Source of the DNA: Bimuria novae-zelandiae CBS 107.79
Lineage: Eukaryota; Ascomycota; Dothideomycetes; Pleosporales; Didymosphaeriaceae
DNA: 64,000 bases
Direction: 5' to 3'
Assembly: GCA_010015655.1 (NCBI GenBank)
Contig: ML976658.1
Span: 15,787-79,786 of the forward strand
Part shown: one piece after another, positions 21,806 through 34,900 of the stretch
How positions within the stretch are numbered: position 1 is the first letter of the stretch
Layout of the letters: the number at the start of each line of letters is the position of its first letter
Position numbers and translations under genes: made by a program
The notes under the pieces: generated by a model
The model's database searches: none
Told to the model about the DNA's origin: nothing
Seen by the model: the letters and a program-made list of their open reading frames with translations, nothing else

Positions 21806-21877
21806 TGCCATCCTGGATGGTTATGCCATCTAGGAGAGTTGTGCCATCCGGGAGGGTTGTGCCATTCGGGATGGTAT
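21806..21877. repeat. 18-bp tandem repeat, four copies, in Gypsy-1 5' LTR
   Basis: Units start at 21806, 21824, 21842 and 21860, each a variant of TGCCATCCGGGAGGGTTG. They lie in the half of the LTR that should be U3 in this orientation. The truncated left LTR keeps only one unit and a part. Confidence 0.85.
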
Positions 21878-21993
21878 TCTTGGCGGGATGGTAGATCACG
21901 TGACCTCGGTAGTGCAGTCCCACTAATAGTTACCCTGCGGCTGCCTATCGTTGGTCCTCGACACTTGTAGGTCGCTCGGATCCTAACAACTTT

Positions 21994-22173
21994 TTCTTTC
22001 TAGCTATCTTACTAGACAAGATAGATAATATAAATAATAACTTATTTACTTATTAACTTACTACGTTTTAGGATATTAAACCTAAAATACTAAATATTAG
22101 TAATGTTAAATGGGCTATACTAAGCCAAGCATATCGCGATATAATAGGGCTAGATAGTTATACGACGGTACGA
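21994..22173. other. AT-rich remnant between Gypsy-1 and Gypsy-3
   Basis: Degraded older repeat sequence with no recognised domain. It probably belongs to the same host sequence as 15283-15467. Confidence 0.35.
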
Positions 22174-22178
22174 ATAAG

Positions 22179-22611
22179 TGTTAAGATCCCTAGGGATAGC
22201 TAGTCCCTAAGGGCTAAGGTTAGTTCTCGGGCAAGAGTACTAGTAGGACAAGAGAGGGTTATAGTAATAGCTTGCGCTTATTACTAGGACGTTAGTATTA
22301 AAGGTGTGTATAGTATAATTAAATTAATAAGGTTGCTTATTTAGATCTAAATAATAGATTAATAAATAGGTTAAATATAATAATAGAAGAGACTATCCTT
22401 GCGTTCCTATATACATGACTTATCCTACGAATCCCAGGTGTCCCGGGAATCCCAAAGTCCCATATGCCAAGATACTTCTGGGACGCCCGATATTTCTAGG
22501 ACGCGTGACCTAGTCACGTAATCCATGGCTAAGTTAGGAATCTTAGCTAGTCGCATAGATAAGTGTCCATGCCCCGCCTCGCGTTATATTAAGTCTTAAT
22601 AAATCCTAATA
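22179..22611 (-). mobile_element. Gypsy-3 3' LTR (433 bp)
   Basis: It starts TGTTAAGATCCC and its first 200 bp match the Gypsy-1 and Gypsy-2 LTRs; the rest is different. The end reads TCCTAATA where the relatives have TCCTAACA. Short internal sequence follows to 22657, where the 24-kb chromovirus is inserted. The body resumes at 47019. Confidence 0.75.
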
Positions 22612-23129
22612 TTAGCTCCCTCCTCTAAACTTAATATCCTTATAAGTTAACTACCTATAAAGTGTAAAAAGCGCCCTGACTACGGGCGACTCAGTCTATC
22701 CACAGTACTAAGGCAATCCCTTAGAGAAGGAAGAGAAGGGCTGCGGCGAGGGAAGTAGATAGGCAAAAGGCCCGGATAGCGCTAGTCTAGAGCGGACTAG
22801 GGCCGTCGAGGGCCCTCAACCTACGACTCGTGACAAAGGCTCTTTTCTTTAAGGGTCTCGACCGCGAGAATAAGTACGTAATAACTAGCCTAATTAGGCC
22901 TCGCGTATTACGTAAGCTAATAACGTAAGCTAAATCTTAGGCTTACACTAAGGCCTAAAACCCTTATTCTTACTCTCTACTTGGCGGCTTACCTTATCCC
23001 GAAGGCTCCCTAACCCGTAAGTACGACCTAGCCAATCTATAGCAGTCTAGGGTGCCTGACCCTAGATACCCCCCATTTCGGTACCTAGCCACTCTAAATT
23101 TAGGGATTGTAAAGGTAGACTAACCTAGT

Positions 23130-23640
23130 GCAGGCCTATTAAGTCGTCCCCGTACTTATTACTTCTCTACCACCCTCTTCAGCAACCTTTAGACTTTGTC
23201 TAGACATACCTACGCTATTTAGCACTATAAGTACCGCGAACACTATTTTTAAGGCCCTAGTTAATAAGGCGCGTGCGAGCGCGATTAGTACTATTAACCT
23301 ATGCTATATCTGCCTTTCTATTATCTTAAATAGCCTTAAGTAGTCTAATTATAAGAAGATAAAGCTCTACTAGTTTTAGGTTAAGGAAATGCGTCGTGTC
23401 CAGTCTAAGGCAGTGTATGTTAATCTTAGCCTAATAGATTTAAAGGACTATAATTTAATCTACCGCTATAATGCCTGCTACAGCGATAGTAGGGATTATT
23501 AGTAGGTAAGTCAGCGCTTTAAGGGTTATATAGGGGTTTCGAGGCTAATTAGTAGCAAATACCTAAAGACAACTTAGAGAACGTGTCAAGTGCCCTAATT
23601 ACCCTTATACTACGCTTAAGCCAAATTAATGCGTATATAT
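23130..23640 (+). pseudogene. Reverse-oriented extra gene of the chromovirus, first segment
   Basis: One plus frame between the 3' LTR and pol reads SSATFRLCLDIPTLF, then ANTIFKALVNKARA, a CYICLSIILNSLK segment, KEMRRVQSKAVYVNLSLID and SQRFKGYIGVSRLISSKYL, with scattered TAG/TAA at likely Gln or Trp codons. Copia-1 interrupts it after 23703. The cysteines do not form an obvious Zn(II)2Cys6 pattern. No family is recognised. Confidence 0.5.
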
Positions 23641-23703
23641 ATAAAGAGATTAACCTCTCTAGATTAGATAAGGTATTAGTAAAGGCTACCGCGCAGGTAC
23701 TAG

Positions 23704-26700
23704 TGTTAGATGTTACGTCTTAATGGATGTCCTGATGATTCGGGGGGTTGAATTAATGTATTGGGTTGTTCTTTCTGTCTACGGGGTTCCCTCGGCAGGT
23801 TCTGTGTGTTCTTGGTTAATCCCTAGCCTTTTTCAGGCTACCCCTGATCCTCCGAACTTGATATGCTTTTTATCTGATACACCCCCTCAGCTTGGAGCCG
23901 TTCGAGCCATGGCCAAGGTTATTAGACGAGGGTAAGGTTATTAAGCTGGTCTTAAATCTCCTCTAAAGGTGCTTTATTAGCTACCTTTCGATCCTTTACC
24001 TCCACTAGTCCCAGTTGCTTTAGGAAGTTTTGCTACTAATTTACCAAGAGTGCTTTAGTTAAGCCGTCTACAATTATCTCTATAGATTTAGTGTATTCCA
24101 CCTTTATCCTTCCCCTAGTTACTTCCTATTAGAGCCAGTAGTTATATATATTAACGTGTTAAAGCTTTGTATGCAGCTTCGAGATCTCCTGCGTTACTAG
24201 CTAAATAGTTTGCTAGTTGTTACATTAGATTATAATAGTAGGGCTAGGTAGCTTAACTTTTAGTTCCTCTATTAATCTTAATATAAAGATGGCTTCCTTT
24301 ACGACTTGCGCCAGAGCAAGGAGCTCGGCTTCTATAGTTAACGTAGTAATAGTGTCTTGTTTGCTTGCACGCTATATAATAAGGCTATTAAATAGCTTAA
24401 TAGCGTAGCCTTGTAAGCTCTTACGGTCTAGAGTGTTATTTGCAAATAAGGCATTACTTACTACTTATAAGGATTTACCTCCTCTAAGTTAAAGTGTCTT
24501 CTACTTTGTTTCGTTAAGGTACAGCAGGGCTCGGTCAGCCGCATGATGATATTCTGGACTAGGATTTAATAAGAATCTTGCTAGCCTTAAGGTTGCGAAT
24601 ATAATATCTAGTCGGGTACTAATAGCTATATATAGGAGTAATCCGATCTTACGTTGGTATTTATTAATCTTTATAAGCGAAGCCAGCCCTTCTCTTGGCT
24701 TAAGCTCCCCTATGCCTATTAGGGTGTTATGTCGGATTGTTTGGTTATTAACTAGCTAGCTGATTTTGTCATAGTATGCGGCCTAGGAGAGTTAAATAAG
24801 TTAGTTCTGCTAATTTCTAATTACTTTAATTCTTAGGAACTATAGTAGGTCTTCTCTGCCTATTATTAAGTATTTCTTCCTAAGTTGTTCTACGACTTGC
24901 TAAGCTTAGCTAGCTTTATCTTAGTAGTGCGTAATAATAATGTTGTCTACGTAGAAGAAGATAATAATACTATTCTTGATTATGCAGCATGGCTTATAAG
25001 GCATAGTCTAGAAACCAAACTTAATAAGCGTAGCTATAAACTCTTTCTGCCAAAGAAGTAGTAAGATTCGCAGTCCGTAGAGTGCCTTCTAGACTTTAAG
25101 GATAGTACTAGGTTTTTGATATCCAGGCGGCATGCGCATGTAGACTTCTTAATCTAGTAATACGTGTATAAACGCGTTAGTAACGTTATATTGTATAAGT
25201 TCGAGGTTATATTTAGTAGTAATTACTATAAGTAAGTAAAAGGATCTTCTGGCTAATGTTACTGCGTAGGTGTCCTAGGAGGTTATATTGCGTTATTAGT
25301 CTCCTCTAACTACCAGTCGCGCTTTGCACTTGATAAACTAGTGATATTTATTAAACTTATATATATACACCTATATATAGTTTAGGATTTATTGGCCTAT
25401 TGCCTTTACTATCTTGTACGGTACTTCTATTTAGGATTAGGTAATTCTGTAACTGTCTAGATACGATTGCTGCGCTTCCCGGAATAATTCTCCTATTAGA
25501 TGTTGGTTAAGGTCCGTTTTATAAGTGGGTGGCGGAGGTAACTATAATTAGTAAATCTTAACGCCCTTCGCTAGTAGTCTTTTTATCTAGGCTTTGTTAA
25601 TCGTGTTTTTGTTGTATTTTCCGACCCTTCCTGCTTTCGTTCCTGCCATGAAAGCTGCTGCCCAGGGGACTATCTTAGATAAAGTGATCTTGGGTAGGTT
25701 TGTATTTTCCCTTATTATTAGCTATGCTAGCAGAGCTGCAGGTAGTGGAGTTAAAGGTGGTGTTAGGTAGTAATCTCTGATCTTCCTTCCTCGATAGTAG
25801 CCTGGTGGGTCTACTTTGTCCTCTATGGGTGATTCGTTTTCTGCGACATCGTCTTTATAGAATAATTTGGTTTCTGGTTAGTGCACCAGTAGTGGTAGCT
25901 TAATTATCTTAATATGTGTAGCTATCTCGGCCAGCGTATTGTGCATAACGTTGTCTATTAGATCCTCTATCTTCCTATTAAAGATTATGTTTTTATTAAA
26001 TACGACGTCTCGCGTGCTGATGACCTTGGCCAGCGTTAGTATCTATATTTAGTAAATGTTTAATGACTGGTATCTAATAAGGTATCTGATCTATGCTTTA
26101 GGGTTGAGTCGTTATAGTCTTGATTTTCCACGGTGGGTATTATCTATTATAGCGAATGCTTTGCATCCGTACGCCTTTAGGTAGGCTAAGTTTAGTTTCT
26201 TAATAAACGTAACAATCCTATTAGCTAGTAATACTCGTGTAAAGAATATCTCGTATGGTGTTTTCTAGTTGTTCGTGTAGTTTGGCGTTTAATTATATAG
26301 ATACACTCTAGCTTTTGTGATTTTAGGCTAGAGTTTCTATAGAAGGTTTGCGTCTAGACGCATTACGCGAGATTTTTCTTTATTTACGCCCCCTAAGTGT
26401 TTAGCGCCGCCATTTTAAGCTTACGTGTCTAGTGCTAAAGGCTTAATAATTATGCCTAGGCTTTTTAGCCACCACTTAACTTCGGGTTTAACTGTGGTGA
26501 TCTCATTGTCCGTTTTAATAACTTTTGGAGTGATGTCATATTGGTTCTTAAGAAATCCGAAGAAGATTATTAATGTCTTAATAATTAACCTTGCTATTTA
26601 GTTATCCGTGAAGTAGAAGTCTTATTAGAGACTGGAATATCTATCTATAACGAGCATCTGGCTCTTCTCTTTATTAAACAATAGTAATTCGTAGGTGTAG

Positions 26701-28912
26701 AAATTAATAAAAAGCCTTTCTACGGGTCCTTACTTATTAATCCTAGGTGCGTGGCTTATCTGCCTTCGTATCTTTGCTCTTCTACATAAGTTACACTCTA
26801 CTATTATAATTCCCTTAACACGCACTCCCTTAGCTCGCTACACTAGGTGCTTAATTACGGCGGGTCCTGGATAACCAAGCCTTTTGTGCCATAGGAGGGC
26901 TAATGCTCTTTAAGGTCGTCGTTGCGTTTAAGAATTATGAAAATACGTATAGTGCGCTGCATAGTGCACGGGTTAGTGTTCTAATACCTATTATTTATAA
27001 ATTTTAGTAAGCTCTTTAATGGTTGTTCTATTTAGTCGCTTTAGGGCAGTAGGCTCTAATTAGGTATCCCACTAGAATCCCTTCTACCTTAGCACTTGGA
27101 AGGAGACTAGGTTACATAGCATGTCTAGGCATATTGCTACGTTATGTAGTACCAGTCTTTTAGCTCCCTGTTTATGTTTTAGGTTTAAGATAACAGTTCC
27201 GTATTTCTTTACCTAGATTTAAGTGTCGCCTGCCCATATAAAGTCGCCTTGTGTAGGTGGCTAATAGTTCTAAATCTAGTTAGGGTCGTTCGTGATGTGG
27301 CACGTCGAGCCCAAGTTAAGGATAAAAGAACGCCGAAGAGGATAGTTAAATTAGTCCATAATAAAGGTCGCAGAATAGGCGGCTTGCACCTTTAAAATCT
27401 GTCTTTTATTTAGTCACTAATTAGTAATCTCTAGAGTTGGGGTATAGGAATTCTTAAAGGATAGAGTCTTAGTTCTAGGTCTACTTTAAGCTCTTAGTAA
27501 ACTTTGAAAATCGGCATCGTGCTCTTGTTTCAGAGCAACGTATTTAGCTATTCTTAGGTTTGGCTCCTACTATTCTAGTACTTTGTCTGGGTAGAGATAG
27601 AAGTATTCCTTAATAGGGTGTCTTATATCGCAGGCCAGGCACTTAGCGGTTTTATTAGTGCCTGCTTTAGCAGGTTTACCACGATTAGTGTCCGCTTTGG
27701 CGGAGTTACTACTACCTTATTAAGGGTTTAAAGAGCTTAAAGGTGCACGATCATCATCCTTTATAGCTATACGTTAATGTTAGGGTCTACCCCGTTTTAT
27801 ACCCCAAGAGTTTCCTATTTCTACATGTTGGGGATCCCCTTGCATGCTCTAGGCAGCTTGGCTACTTTTAGCGAGATAAGATAAGTCTTCCGTTGCAAAC
27901 GCTACCTTTTAGCTTCTATTTCGCGTTATTAAATAATTTAGCATTATATATTCTCGGAAACGTCCTATTATGTCCTTTTGATCTATGCCGGGTAGGTCCT
28001 TTCTATTTGATTAGAAGGTTACAGCCTATACTAGAGCTATCTTATTTACTACTAACATAAAGTCTATAGCTATAGGATTGAATTGTGTAGTATTAGACAC
28101 GTTTAGTGTCTTAGCCTCTATTATAGCATGATTATATTTAGTAAGCTATGTGTCCTAGTTATTTACTGTGCGTAGAGGCTTTAACAAGCTATAGTATCGC
28201 TGTCGCGCTTGCTCTTGTTCAAACTTAGAGGTAACTCCTACTTTTGCTTTTAGCTTTGTAATCTATTCTTTAATAGTAGTATCTAGGAGACAGTAAGTGC
28301 GTTGTAGATGCAGTGCTACTAATAACTAGATAAACACTACGATCTACTATAAACTTACGACTTTAGTCTTATACTTTGTGTACTGCATCTTGTATTTCTC
28401 TATCTAGAGTTTATAGAGGTCCAAATCCTCTTTGTAGCTCTTTAGTCCAGCGGACGAAAGTTCGGATAGTCTTAATAGTAAGACGCTGTCTGGAAGGGTT
28501 GCGGCTGGCGTATAGTCTATTGTCTTAGGTAGCTCGGGCTCAAATGGCTCCGTAAGTGGGGTGATCGCTAAATCAGGGTCGACTTGCGCCTATGTATTGT
28601 ATGCGACGCAGCGGGCTTATAGTTAGTTAAGCTAGCTATAGTATTTAGTGTTATCGCGAAGAATAATTATTCCGTTAGTTTAATTTAGGTTTTAGGTTGC
28701 CATTTTCGCTCTTGTTAAGGCAGTGAGACTCTTAATTATTAGATGTTACGTCTTAATAGATGTCCTAATGATTTGGGGGGTTGAATTAATGTATTAGGTT
28801 ATTCTTTCTGTCTACGGGGTTCCCTCGGCAGGTTCTGTGTGTTCTCGGTTAATCCCTGGCCTTTTTCGGGCTACCCCTGATCCTCCGAACTTGATATGCT
28901 TTTTATCTGACA
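23704..28912 (-). mobile_element. Copia-1: Ty1/Copia retrotransposon, minus orientation
   Basis: 176-bp LTRs at 23704-23879 and 28737-28912 (starting TGTTAGATGTTACG, with TGTT mutated to TATT in the right copy) are flanked by ACTAG (23699-23703 and 28913-28917). A purine tract, reverse complement of CACCCCCTC, adjoins the left LTR, confirming minus orientation. It is nested in the chromovirus. Confidence 0.9.
23890..28703 (-). pseudogene. Copia-1 gag-pol remnant
   Basis: The gag start is an ATG at 28701-28703 with a degenerate MATxNLNxTNG opening. A zinc knuckle reading CLACDIRH (fourth ligand mutated to Tyr) is near 27,600. The reverse-transcriptase core reads FFYVDNIII near 24,940-24,965, against the usual YVDDI. 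RNase H and integrase regions lie either side in the expected Copia order. Stops are frequent throughout. Confidence 0.75.
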
Positions 28913-28917
28913 ACTAG

Positions 28918-29430
28918 AGACAGAATAAAGTAATATTATTATATAAGTGTTATCTAGTATAATTAAGGGTTATCTAGACTAAGTCGCATAGGGCCACCGG
29001 ATCCAAATTCTGCGGAAACCTGTTAACCCCTTACTACTTAGGTTATAACACCTAGCCTCTTAAGAAGATTATTCTGGTGGTAGGCCTCTCTATTAAGGAG
29101 AAGCGAAAGAGGAAAGCTTCTACTATAGAGGGGGGTAGTTTAACCTCCCTAGTTACTACTAGTGCTCTTACCCCTAGGCGCAAGAAGGTTGCTCCTAAAT
29201 TAGTAAAGGTCCTTAACCCTAATCTTAGGTTATTAATGCTAATTTAAGGTAGTTAGCGTTTAAGGCTAGTGTCCTAGCCACGCTAGACTTCCTCGCAGAG
29301 GAAGTAAAGAAGAAAATTAAGAGTAAGGGTAGTTAAGAAACTTTTTAGTAAGCCTATAAGTCTAAGCGCCTAACTAATTAAGAGGATTATTTAGTACAAT
29401 CTAGGAATTCCTGCCCCTATTAATAGTGTC
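28918..29430 (+). pseudogene. Reverse-oriented extra gene of the chromovirus, second segment
   Basis: This continues the antisense region on the far side of Copia-1. A plus frame at about 29,030-29,247 reads LKKIILVVGLSIKEKRKRKAS and SALTPRRKKVAPKLVKVL; after a frame change it resumes with LDFLAEEVKKKIKSKG. The basic runs resemble a nuclear-localisation signal. It ends before the chromodomain on the other strand. Confidence 0.45.
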
Positions 29431-29499
29431 CGGATTTTATTTACGTTCTATACCCTTAGGCGGTTTTAGTTAGGTTTCGGTTGGCTATAATCGCGTTAG

Positions 29500-30887
29500 G
29501 TACGGTCTAAATAGGCTTATAAGCCTCTATTAGGCCCCGAGAGGCGTAAATAGGCCTAGATAGCTCGTTCTAGTCTTTAGTCTATTTAAGAATCCTCTGC
29601 CTTATTCATTCTAGTATTTCGCAGCCTATAAAGTGTACTCTCTAGGGTAATCTATTACTAATTACTATTAAGTGCTATCTTCCTCCTTCTCTAGGGGGGC
29701 GACCCCGCCTCTTAGGCTCCTGTCTAGGGCGACCTTTAGTCTCCTTATCTAAGCCCTTTAGAAACTACTTTATCGCCCCTTTAGAGATCTCCTCCACAAA
29801 CAACCACTAGTTCTTATCGCTATCATATCCTTTCCACTTAACTTTATACAGCCATTCTCCGTCCTAGAGTACCCTAGATCTAATTCCTTTAATTAGGTAT
29901 ATATCCTCCCCTACTTATAATATAATAACCTTAGGCGGGCTTTGCTCCTGTTATAGTAGTCCTTCTAGGGCTACCTAGTTTAGGAGAGACACATAGAACA
30001 CTAGGTAAATGTTAAAGTCCTTTAGCAGCTCTAGCTTATATGCCTATTAACTAATCTGCCGTTTTACCCTATAGGGACCTTAGGACTTGTAGTTAAGTTT
30101 CTTCTTAGGCCTAGTTAACTATATGTTGCGGGCGTCGAGGTATACCATGTCCCCTACTATAAAGGTTTAGGCCTTATGCTTCCTATTATACCACGTCGCC
30201 TAGTACGCCTGTGCCCTAAGGATCGCTTAGGTTATCTAGGCCTTAGTCTGGGCTAGAACTACCGCTCTGGCCCTTACTGTAGGTACCGACCCGCGCAGCT
30301 GTACTTCTTAGGGTAGGCCTACTATTAGTAAATTTAGGCTATACACTATAATAAATAGCGACACTCCTGTAGAGCTATAGATGCTATTATTATACGAATA
30401 TTCTGCTTTAGATAGAAGGTCCGCCTAATTAGATTATTCGTAGTTGTAGAACACTCGAAGGTACTATTTAAGCGTTTAGTTCTATCGTTTTATCTATTCG
30501 TCTATCTGCGGGTGGAAGGTAGTAGAAAGAAGTTACTTAATTCTTAAACATTAAGTAAAGGTGCTCTAATAAGCTAATATAAATAGGCTGCCTCTATTTA
30601 TAACTATTAACTTTAGAGGGCCGTGTAGGCGTAGAACCTCTCTTCTAAAGATCTTAGCTAACTCTACTGCCTTTAGGTCCTTTCGCGTGGGGATGTAGTG
30701 TGCCATCTTAGAGAACTAGTTAATAATTACTAGGATACTATTATAACAATAGGCTTTAGATTTACTCTTAGGTAGATTTGTTACTATATCTATAGCAATG
30801 TCCTCCTAGATGCCCCTTAGGACTAGTAGGCTGTTAAGTTGGTCGTGCGTTGCGTATTAGACAGGTTTCGCCCTAGAGCACGCTTAA
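29500..30887 (-). pseudogene. Chromovirus integrase C-terminus and chromodomain
   Basis: Read right to left: an integrase segment with STTFHPQTD, then YLRVFYNYE and AEYSYNNSIYSSTG (about 30,350-30,540), then a chromodomain DGEWLYKVKWKGYDSDKN followed by a WLFVEE segment at about 29,790-29,890, with stops at Gln positions. Gypsy-2 interrupts upstream. Confidence 0.78.
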
Positions 30888-31397
30888 CAGGTTGTTAAGT
30901 CTAATAGGGTAGCTAATCCCTAAGGGGCTAAGGTTGGTTCTTAGGTAAGAGCAATAGTAATAGGATAAGGGGTCTTAATAGCTTACGCGTATTAAAGGGG
31001 TGTTAGTATTAAAGGTGTGTATAGCATAATTAAATTAACAAGGTTGCTTATTCAGATCCAAACGATAGATTAATAAACAGGTTGAACACGAGGTGGAAGA
31101 GTCCATCCTTATGTTCCTATATACTTAGCATGCTCGACTTGCTCGACTCGAGCAGAGCGAGCACAGCCTTGGCCTTATGCACCTGCTCGACTTGCTCGCT
31201 TTGAGCGCTTTGAGCAGTCACGTAACCTGCCCATTGCTATGCCACCATTGGCTCCCATAAGACCTTGGCCGTCTTAGAATGTTAGCCTAGTAATGCTAAA
31301 TACAGATCCTAACATCATCCCTTCTCTCCGACGATTCGTCCCCGAATCACATAACCTATCTTACTAAATAGATAAAGTTTAGTTACCCCGCTTCTTA

Positions 31398-31916
31398 GTG
31401 CGTTTTACTATAATATCTTCTGCTAAAGCCCGCGCTATCCGTCTTAGCATTAAAACTCGCCGTAATAGTGTTATCTATCCTATCTCTTGTAATTGTTATT
31501 TACTTTCTAGCTCTAAGTGCATTATTATGCCGTTGTCTAATCCTAACACTTGTCTAAAGTGTTCTAAGTGCATCCGTGCGCAAAAGTCTTGCGTAAACTT
31601 ATTATAGGCATTATTAGACAAGACTTATAATAAGTATAAAAAGAAGGTAGATGCGGATAAGAAATTGTTAGTAAAAGTGTTAATCTAACTTTTATAAAAT
31701 AAGAAAATATTACAGCAGGCTAAGGAGCGTGCTAAGAAGAAGGCGTAATACCTTATATCTAAAATAGATACTACTAGAGAGTTAGAAGTAGAGGCTACGT
31801 TAGAGGACTATTCTATCGTAGTGGCCACTGTTAGCTTCTCTCCTCTAATGTAGTCGACACTAGGGTTATTAGATAATTACTCCAGTACCTTGCCTATAAC
31901 CGCGAGCGGCTCTTAG
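31398..31916 (+). pseudogene. Gypsy-2 reverse-oriented extra gene with Zn(II)2Cys6-type cluster
   Basis: A plus frame of 173 codons starts at or upstream of 31398 and ends at TAG 31914-31916. The first 70 codons are open. Codons at 31488-31592 read C-NC-Y-LLSSSK-C, a 13-residue spacer, then C-SK-C-IRAQKS-C. With the Tyr codon TAT restored to TGT this is C-x2-C-x6-C-x13-C-x2-C-x6-C, close to the Zn(II)2Cys6 layout. A Lys/Glu-rich helical region follows (KKKVDADKKLLVKVLI, QQAKERAKKKA). The start is uncertain because no ATG is seen at 31398. Confidence 0.65.
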
Positions 31917-31929
31917 GTATATTCCTATA

Positions 31930-34900
31930 GTACTAGTAGAGTAATTATTTATAGTTTGCTAAGTTTTCTTTAGGTTCTTATATGTTCTCGCTGTGTGGGT
32001 ATCCCTTCTATTTAATAAGATACGTTCGTGATTAATCCGTGTGTTATAGTATTTATTTAGCTTCGAATTCGTTTTCTTCCTTTGGCTAGTGATAGAAGGT
32101 GGTCTCGACTAGTGTCTCTAGGTCGGCGGGTTCTAATTAGTCTATATGGAATACCGGGTGTATCTTGGCGTCTGGTGGTAATTCCAATTAGTAGTTAACT
32201 GGTAATACTTGTTTAGAAATGAAAAATGGTCCGATCTTGACATGGTCTAGTTTCTTGTGTTTCTTTTTCTAGGTCCGAAGATTCTTTATAAGTAGATATG
32301 CTTTATCCCCCTTCTTTAGCTAAGGTGCCGTTTTTCGTTTTTAATTTGTATAAGAAATTGCTTGCTATTAAGCTTTCTCGAAGTTCTCTTAGAGTTGTTC
32401 GTGTGTCCTCTTTATTATTTCTGCCAAATTAATAGCTTCTTCTGTTCTAATAGTCGTAGGAAGTGCTTAGTTAAAGAGATATAAATATCTTTCGTGGTTT
32501 ACATAGAATAGTGTATGTCCTATTGCCGCTAATATCTTATTATTATATGCCAGTTGTGCCATTAGTAATAAGGAAATCCAGTTATTCTTCTGGTTATTAC
32601 AGTAGATGCGTAGGTACGTTTTAATTATCTAATTCGTACGTTCTGTTTGTCCATCTATCTATAGATGGTAGGCTATTAATAGCTTCCGTTTCGTTCCAAT
32701 AAGCGCCATAAGCGTTGTCTAGTAGTTTAATGTAAAGAGTTTGTCTCGATCGCTAATAATTATCTTTAGTATGCCGTAGTGTCGTATAAGTTAATCTAGG
32801 ATAAGGAATGCGAGTTCCTTGGCCATAGTCGTTTTCTAACATAGTAGTAGTTCCACGTATTTAGTGAATCTACATACGATTACCAATATAGAGTTATAGC
32901 TTACTCCTATTGCTAGATCTTTTAACTTGGGTAGTCCTGTTATAAAGTCTATAGCGATATCTTCTTATAGTGCTGTTAATATTTAGATAGCTTGCATTTC
33001 TCTATATTTGCGATATATTGCGTGTTTATTGCGTTGGCAGTCTACGTATTTGCAGATATATTTAGTTACTGCTTCCTTAATTCCTTTAAAGCTGTAGTTC
33101 CGTTGGATAAGTTCTATTGTCTTAGTAATGCCTGGGTGTCCGTACACAAGGTCATCGTGGTATTACCGTATGATTTCCGTCTATTAGTCCTTGGGTACTT
33201 CTCGTGTTGCCATGAGGAGTTGGTTGAGTTCCATAGTTAGTCCTAATAATCCATTATCGTTCTATTTTAGAATTACTAAGTAGGTTTTAATTTTGTCTCC
33301 TGCGAGGTCGCTGCGTCTGCTTAAGGCGTCTACTTGTCTGTTTTCTCTGCCTAGAGTGTACATAATTTTAAACTTGTATTGTCCTAAAGTCTCTGCCCAT
33401 CTCGCTTGTCGAGGTGTTAATTCTTTAGTTATTGTGAATCTGAGAAGATTCTTATAGTCTATAAAGATTATAAAGTCTAAGTAGCTATGTGCGTAGATCC
33501 TCTAATGCTTTAGTGCTTTAATAATTATATATAGTTTCTTGTCGTGTATATCGTATCGTAATTCTGCATCGTTAAGTTTGCATAAGTAGTAAGTAATTAG
33601 ATGCTAATATCTATTCTTCTCTTATTTAGCGCATGCTCCTAGTGCCAAATCGCTTGCGTTTATCTTAATCTTTATTAGTTTTCCGTCCTAGAAGTGCATA
33701 AGTACTAGTGGTTTAATACATGCTTTGCGTAGTGTCTAAAATGCTTCTTCGCATTCTATCGTCTATTCGAAGGGTGTATCCTTCCTAGTAAGGTTTATAA
33801 GGGGTATTGTGATCTTTACGTAATCTTAAATAAATTGTTAGTTAAATCTACAGAATCCTAAGAATTCTTAGATATTCTTTACTATTTTTAGTCGTGGCTA
33901 GTTTTTAACGCACTTAATCTTATTAGGGCTTACCTTAATTCCTTCTATGTTAATAATATATCCTAGGAATTTAAGTTCTGTCTAGAAGAACTTGCATTTT
34001 TCTAGTTTAAGCTATAGGTGTAAGTTATTAAGTTCTCTAAGTACCATCTTGACATGTTCCACATGGTCGTTAAGGTTGTCTAAGTAGATCAGGATGTCGT
34101 CCATGTATGCGATAACAAAGATGTCTAGGTAATATTAGAGTATATTATTAATAAGCGCTTAAAATGTTGCTGGCGCGTTCGTAAGTCTAAATAGCATAAT
34201 AGTGTACTTAAATAGTCTATATCGAGACCTGAATGCTGTCTTCTATTCTTTACCTTTCTTAATTTAGATAAGGTAGTATCTATCGCGTAGGTCTAGCGAG
34301 GTGAATACCTTTGCCTGTGCTAGCCTGTCTCGTAGTTCCGTGATATTTAGTAGTAGATAGCGATTCTTAATTGTTATATTATTAAGTTTTTAATAGTCTA
34401 CGTAGGGCCTTAGTTCGCCGCTCTTCTTAGGTATAAATATAAATGGGCTTGCCGCTAGTAACGTTAATAGTTATATATATCCTTTTGCTAGGTTCGTCTT
34501 AATGAATTCTTTTTCTTGTTGGAGTTCTTTACCCAATTTTACGTATAGTAGTCTAAAGGGTGGCGTCTTCCCTTCTTCTAGGTCAATTGTATAATCCTAG
34601 AGTTAGTGCTTAGGTAGATTTGCTTTTCCTTCCTCTTCTCGAAACAGATGGCTCTATTCTATAAACTATTTAAGGATAACGTAGGTTATGCGTTGCTCTC
34701 TTTCCTTTGCAGGAATTAGCTTATCCACTATCTCGCGCTCTATGACCTGGTGGTTCTTACCAGCGTCTACCAAGATTAATCTGTTCTCGATCTTTAATTT
34801 CGAGACTATAGTATTAATAGCTCTTTTATCTACTATTAAACTCTACTAATGCGTAGGCTTTACTTACGATGCACAGTCGCAGCGCTTAAAGGATAGCGTT

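Larger units (their letters stand above)
15473..21988 (-). mobile_element. Gypsy-1: Ty3/Gypsy chromovirus, minus orientation
   Basis: LTRs at 15473-15644 (172 bp, internally deleted) and 21538-21988 (451 bp) share their outer sequences. Flanking GCTTT (15468-15472) and ACTTT (21989-21993) look like one target duplication with a G-to-A change. The gag-pol remnant runs right to left, so the right LTR is the 5' one. The element also carries a reverse-oriented extra gene next to its 3' LTR. Confidence 0.88.

Noticed and set aside
23723..23935. 70-codon plus-strand open frame
   Set aside because: It lies almost wholly in the Copia-1 LTR and its purine tract.
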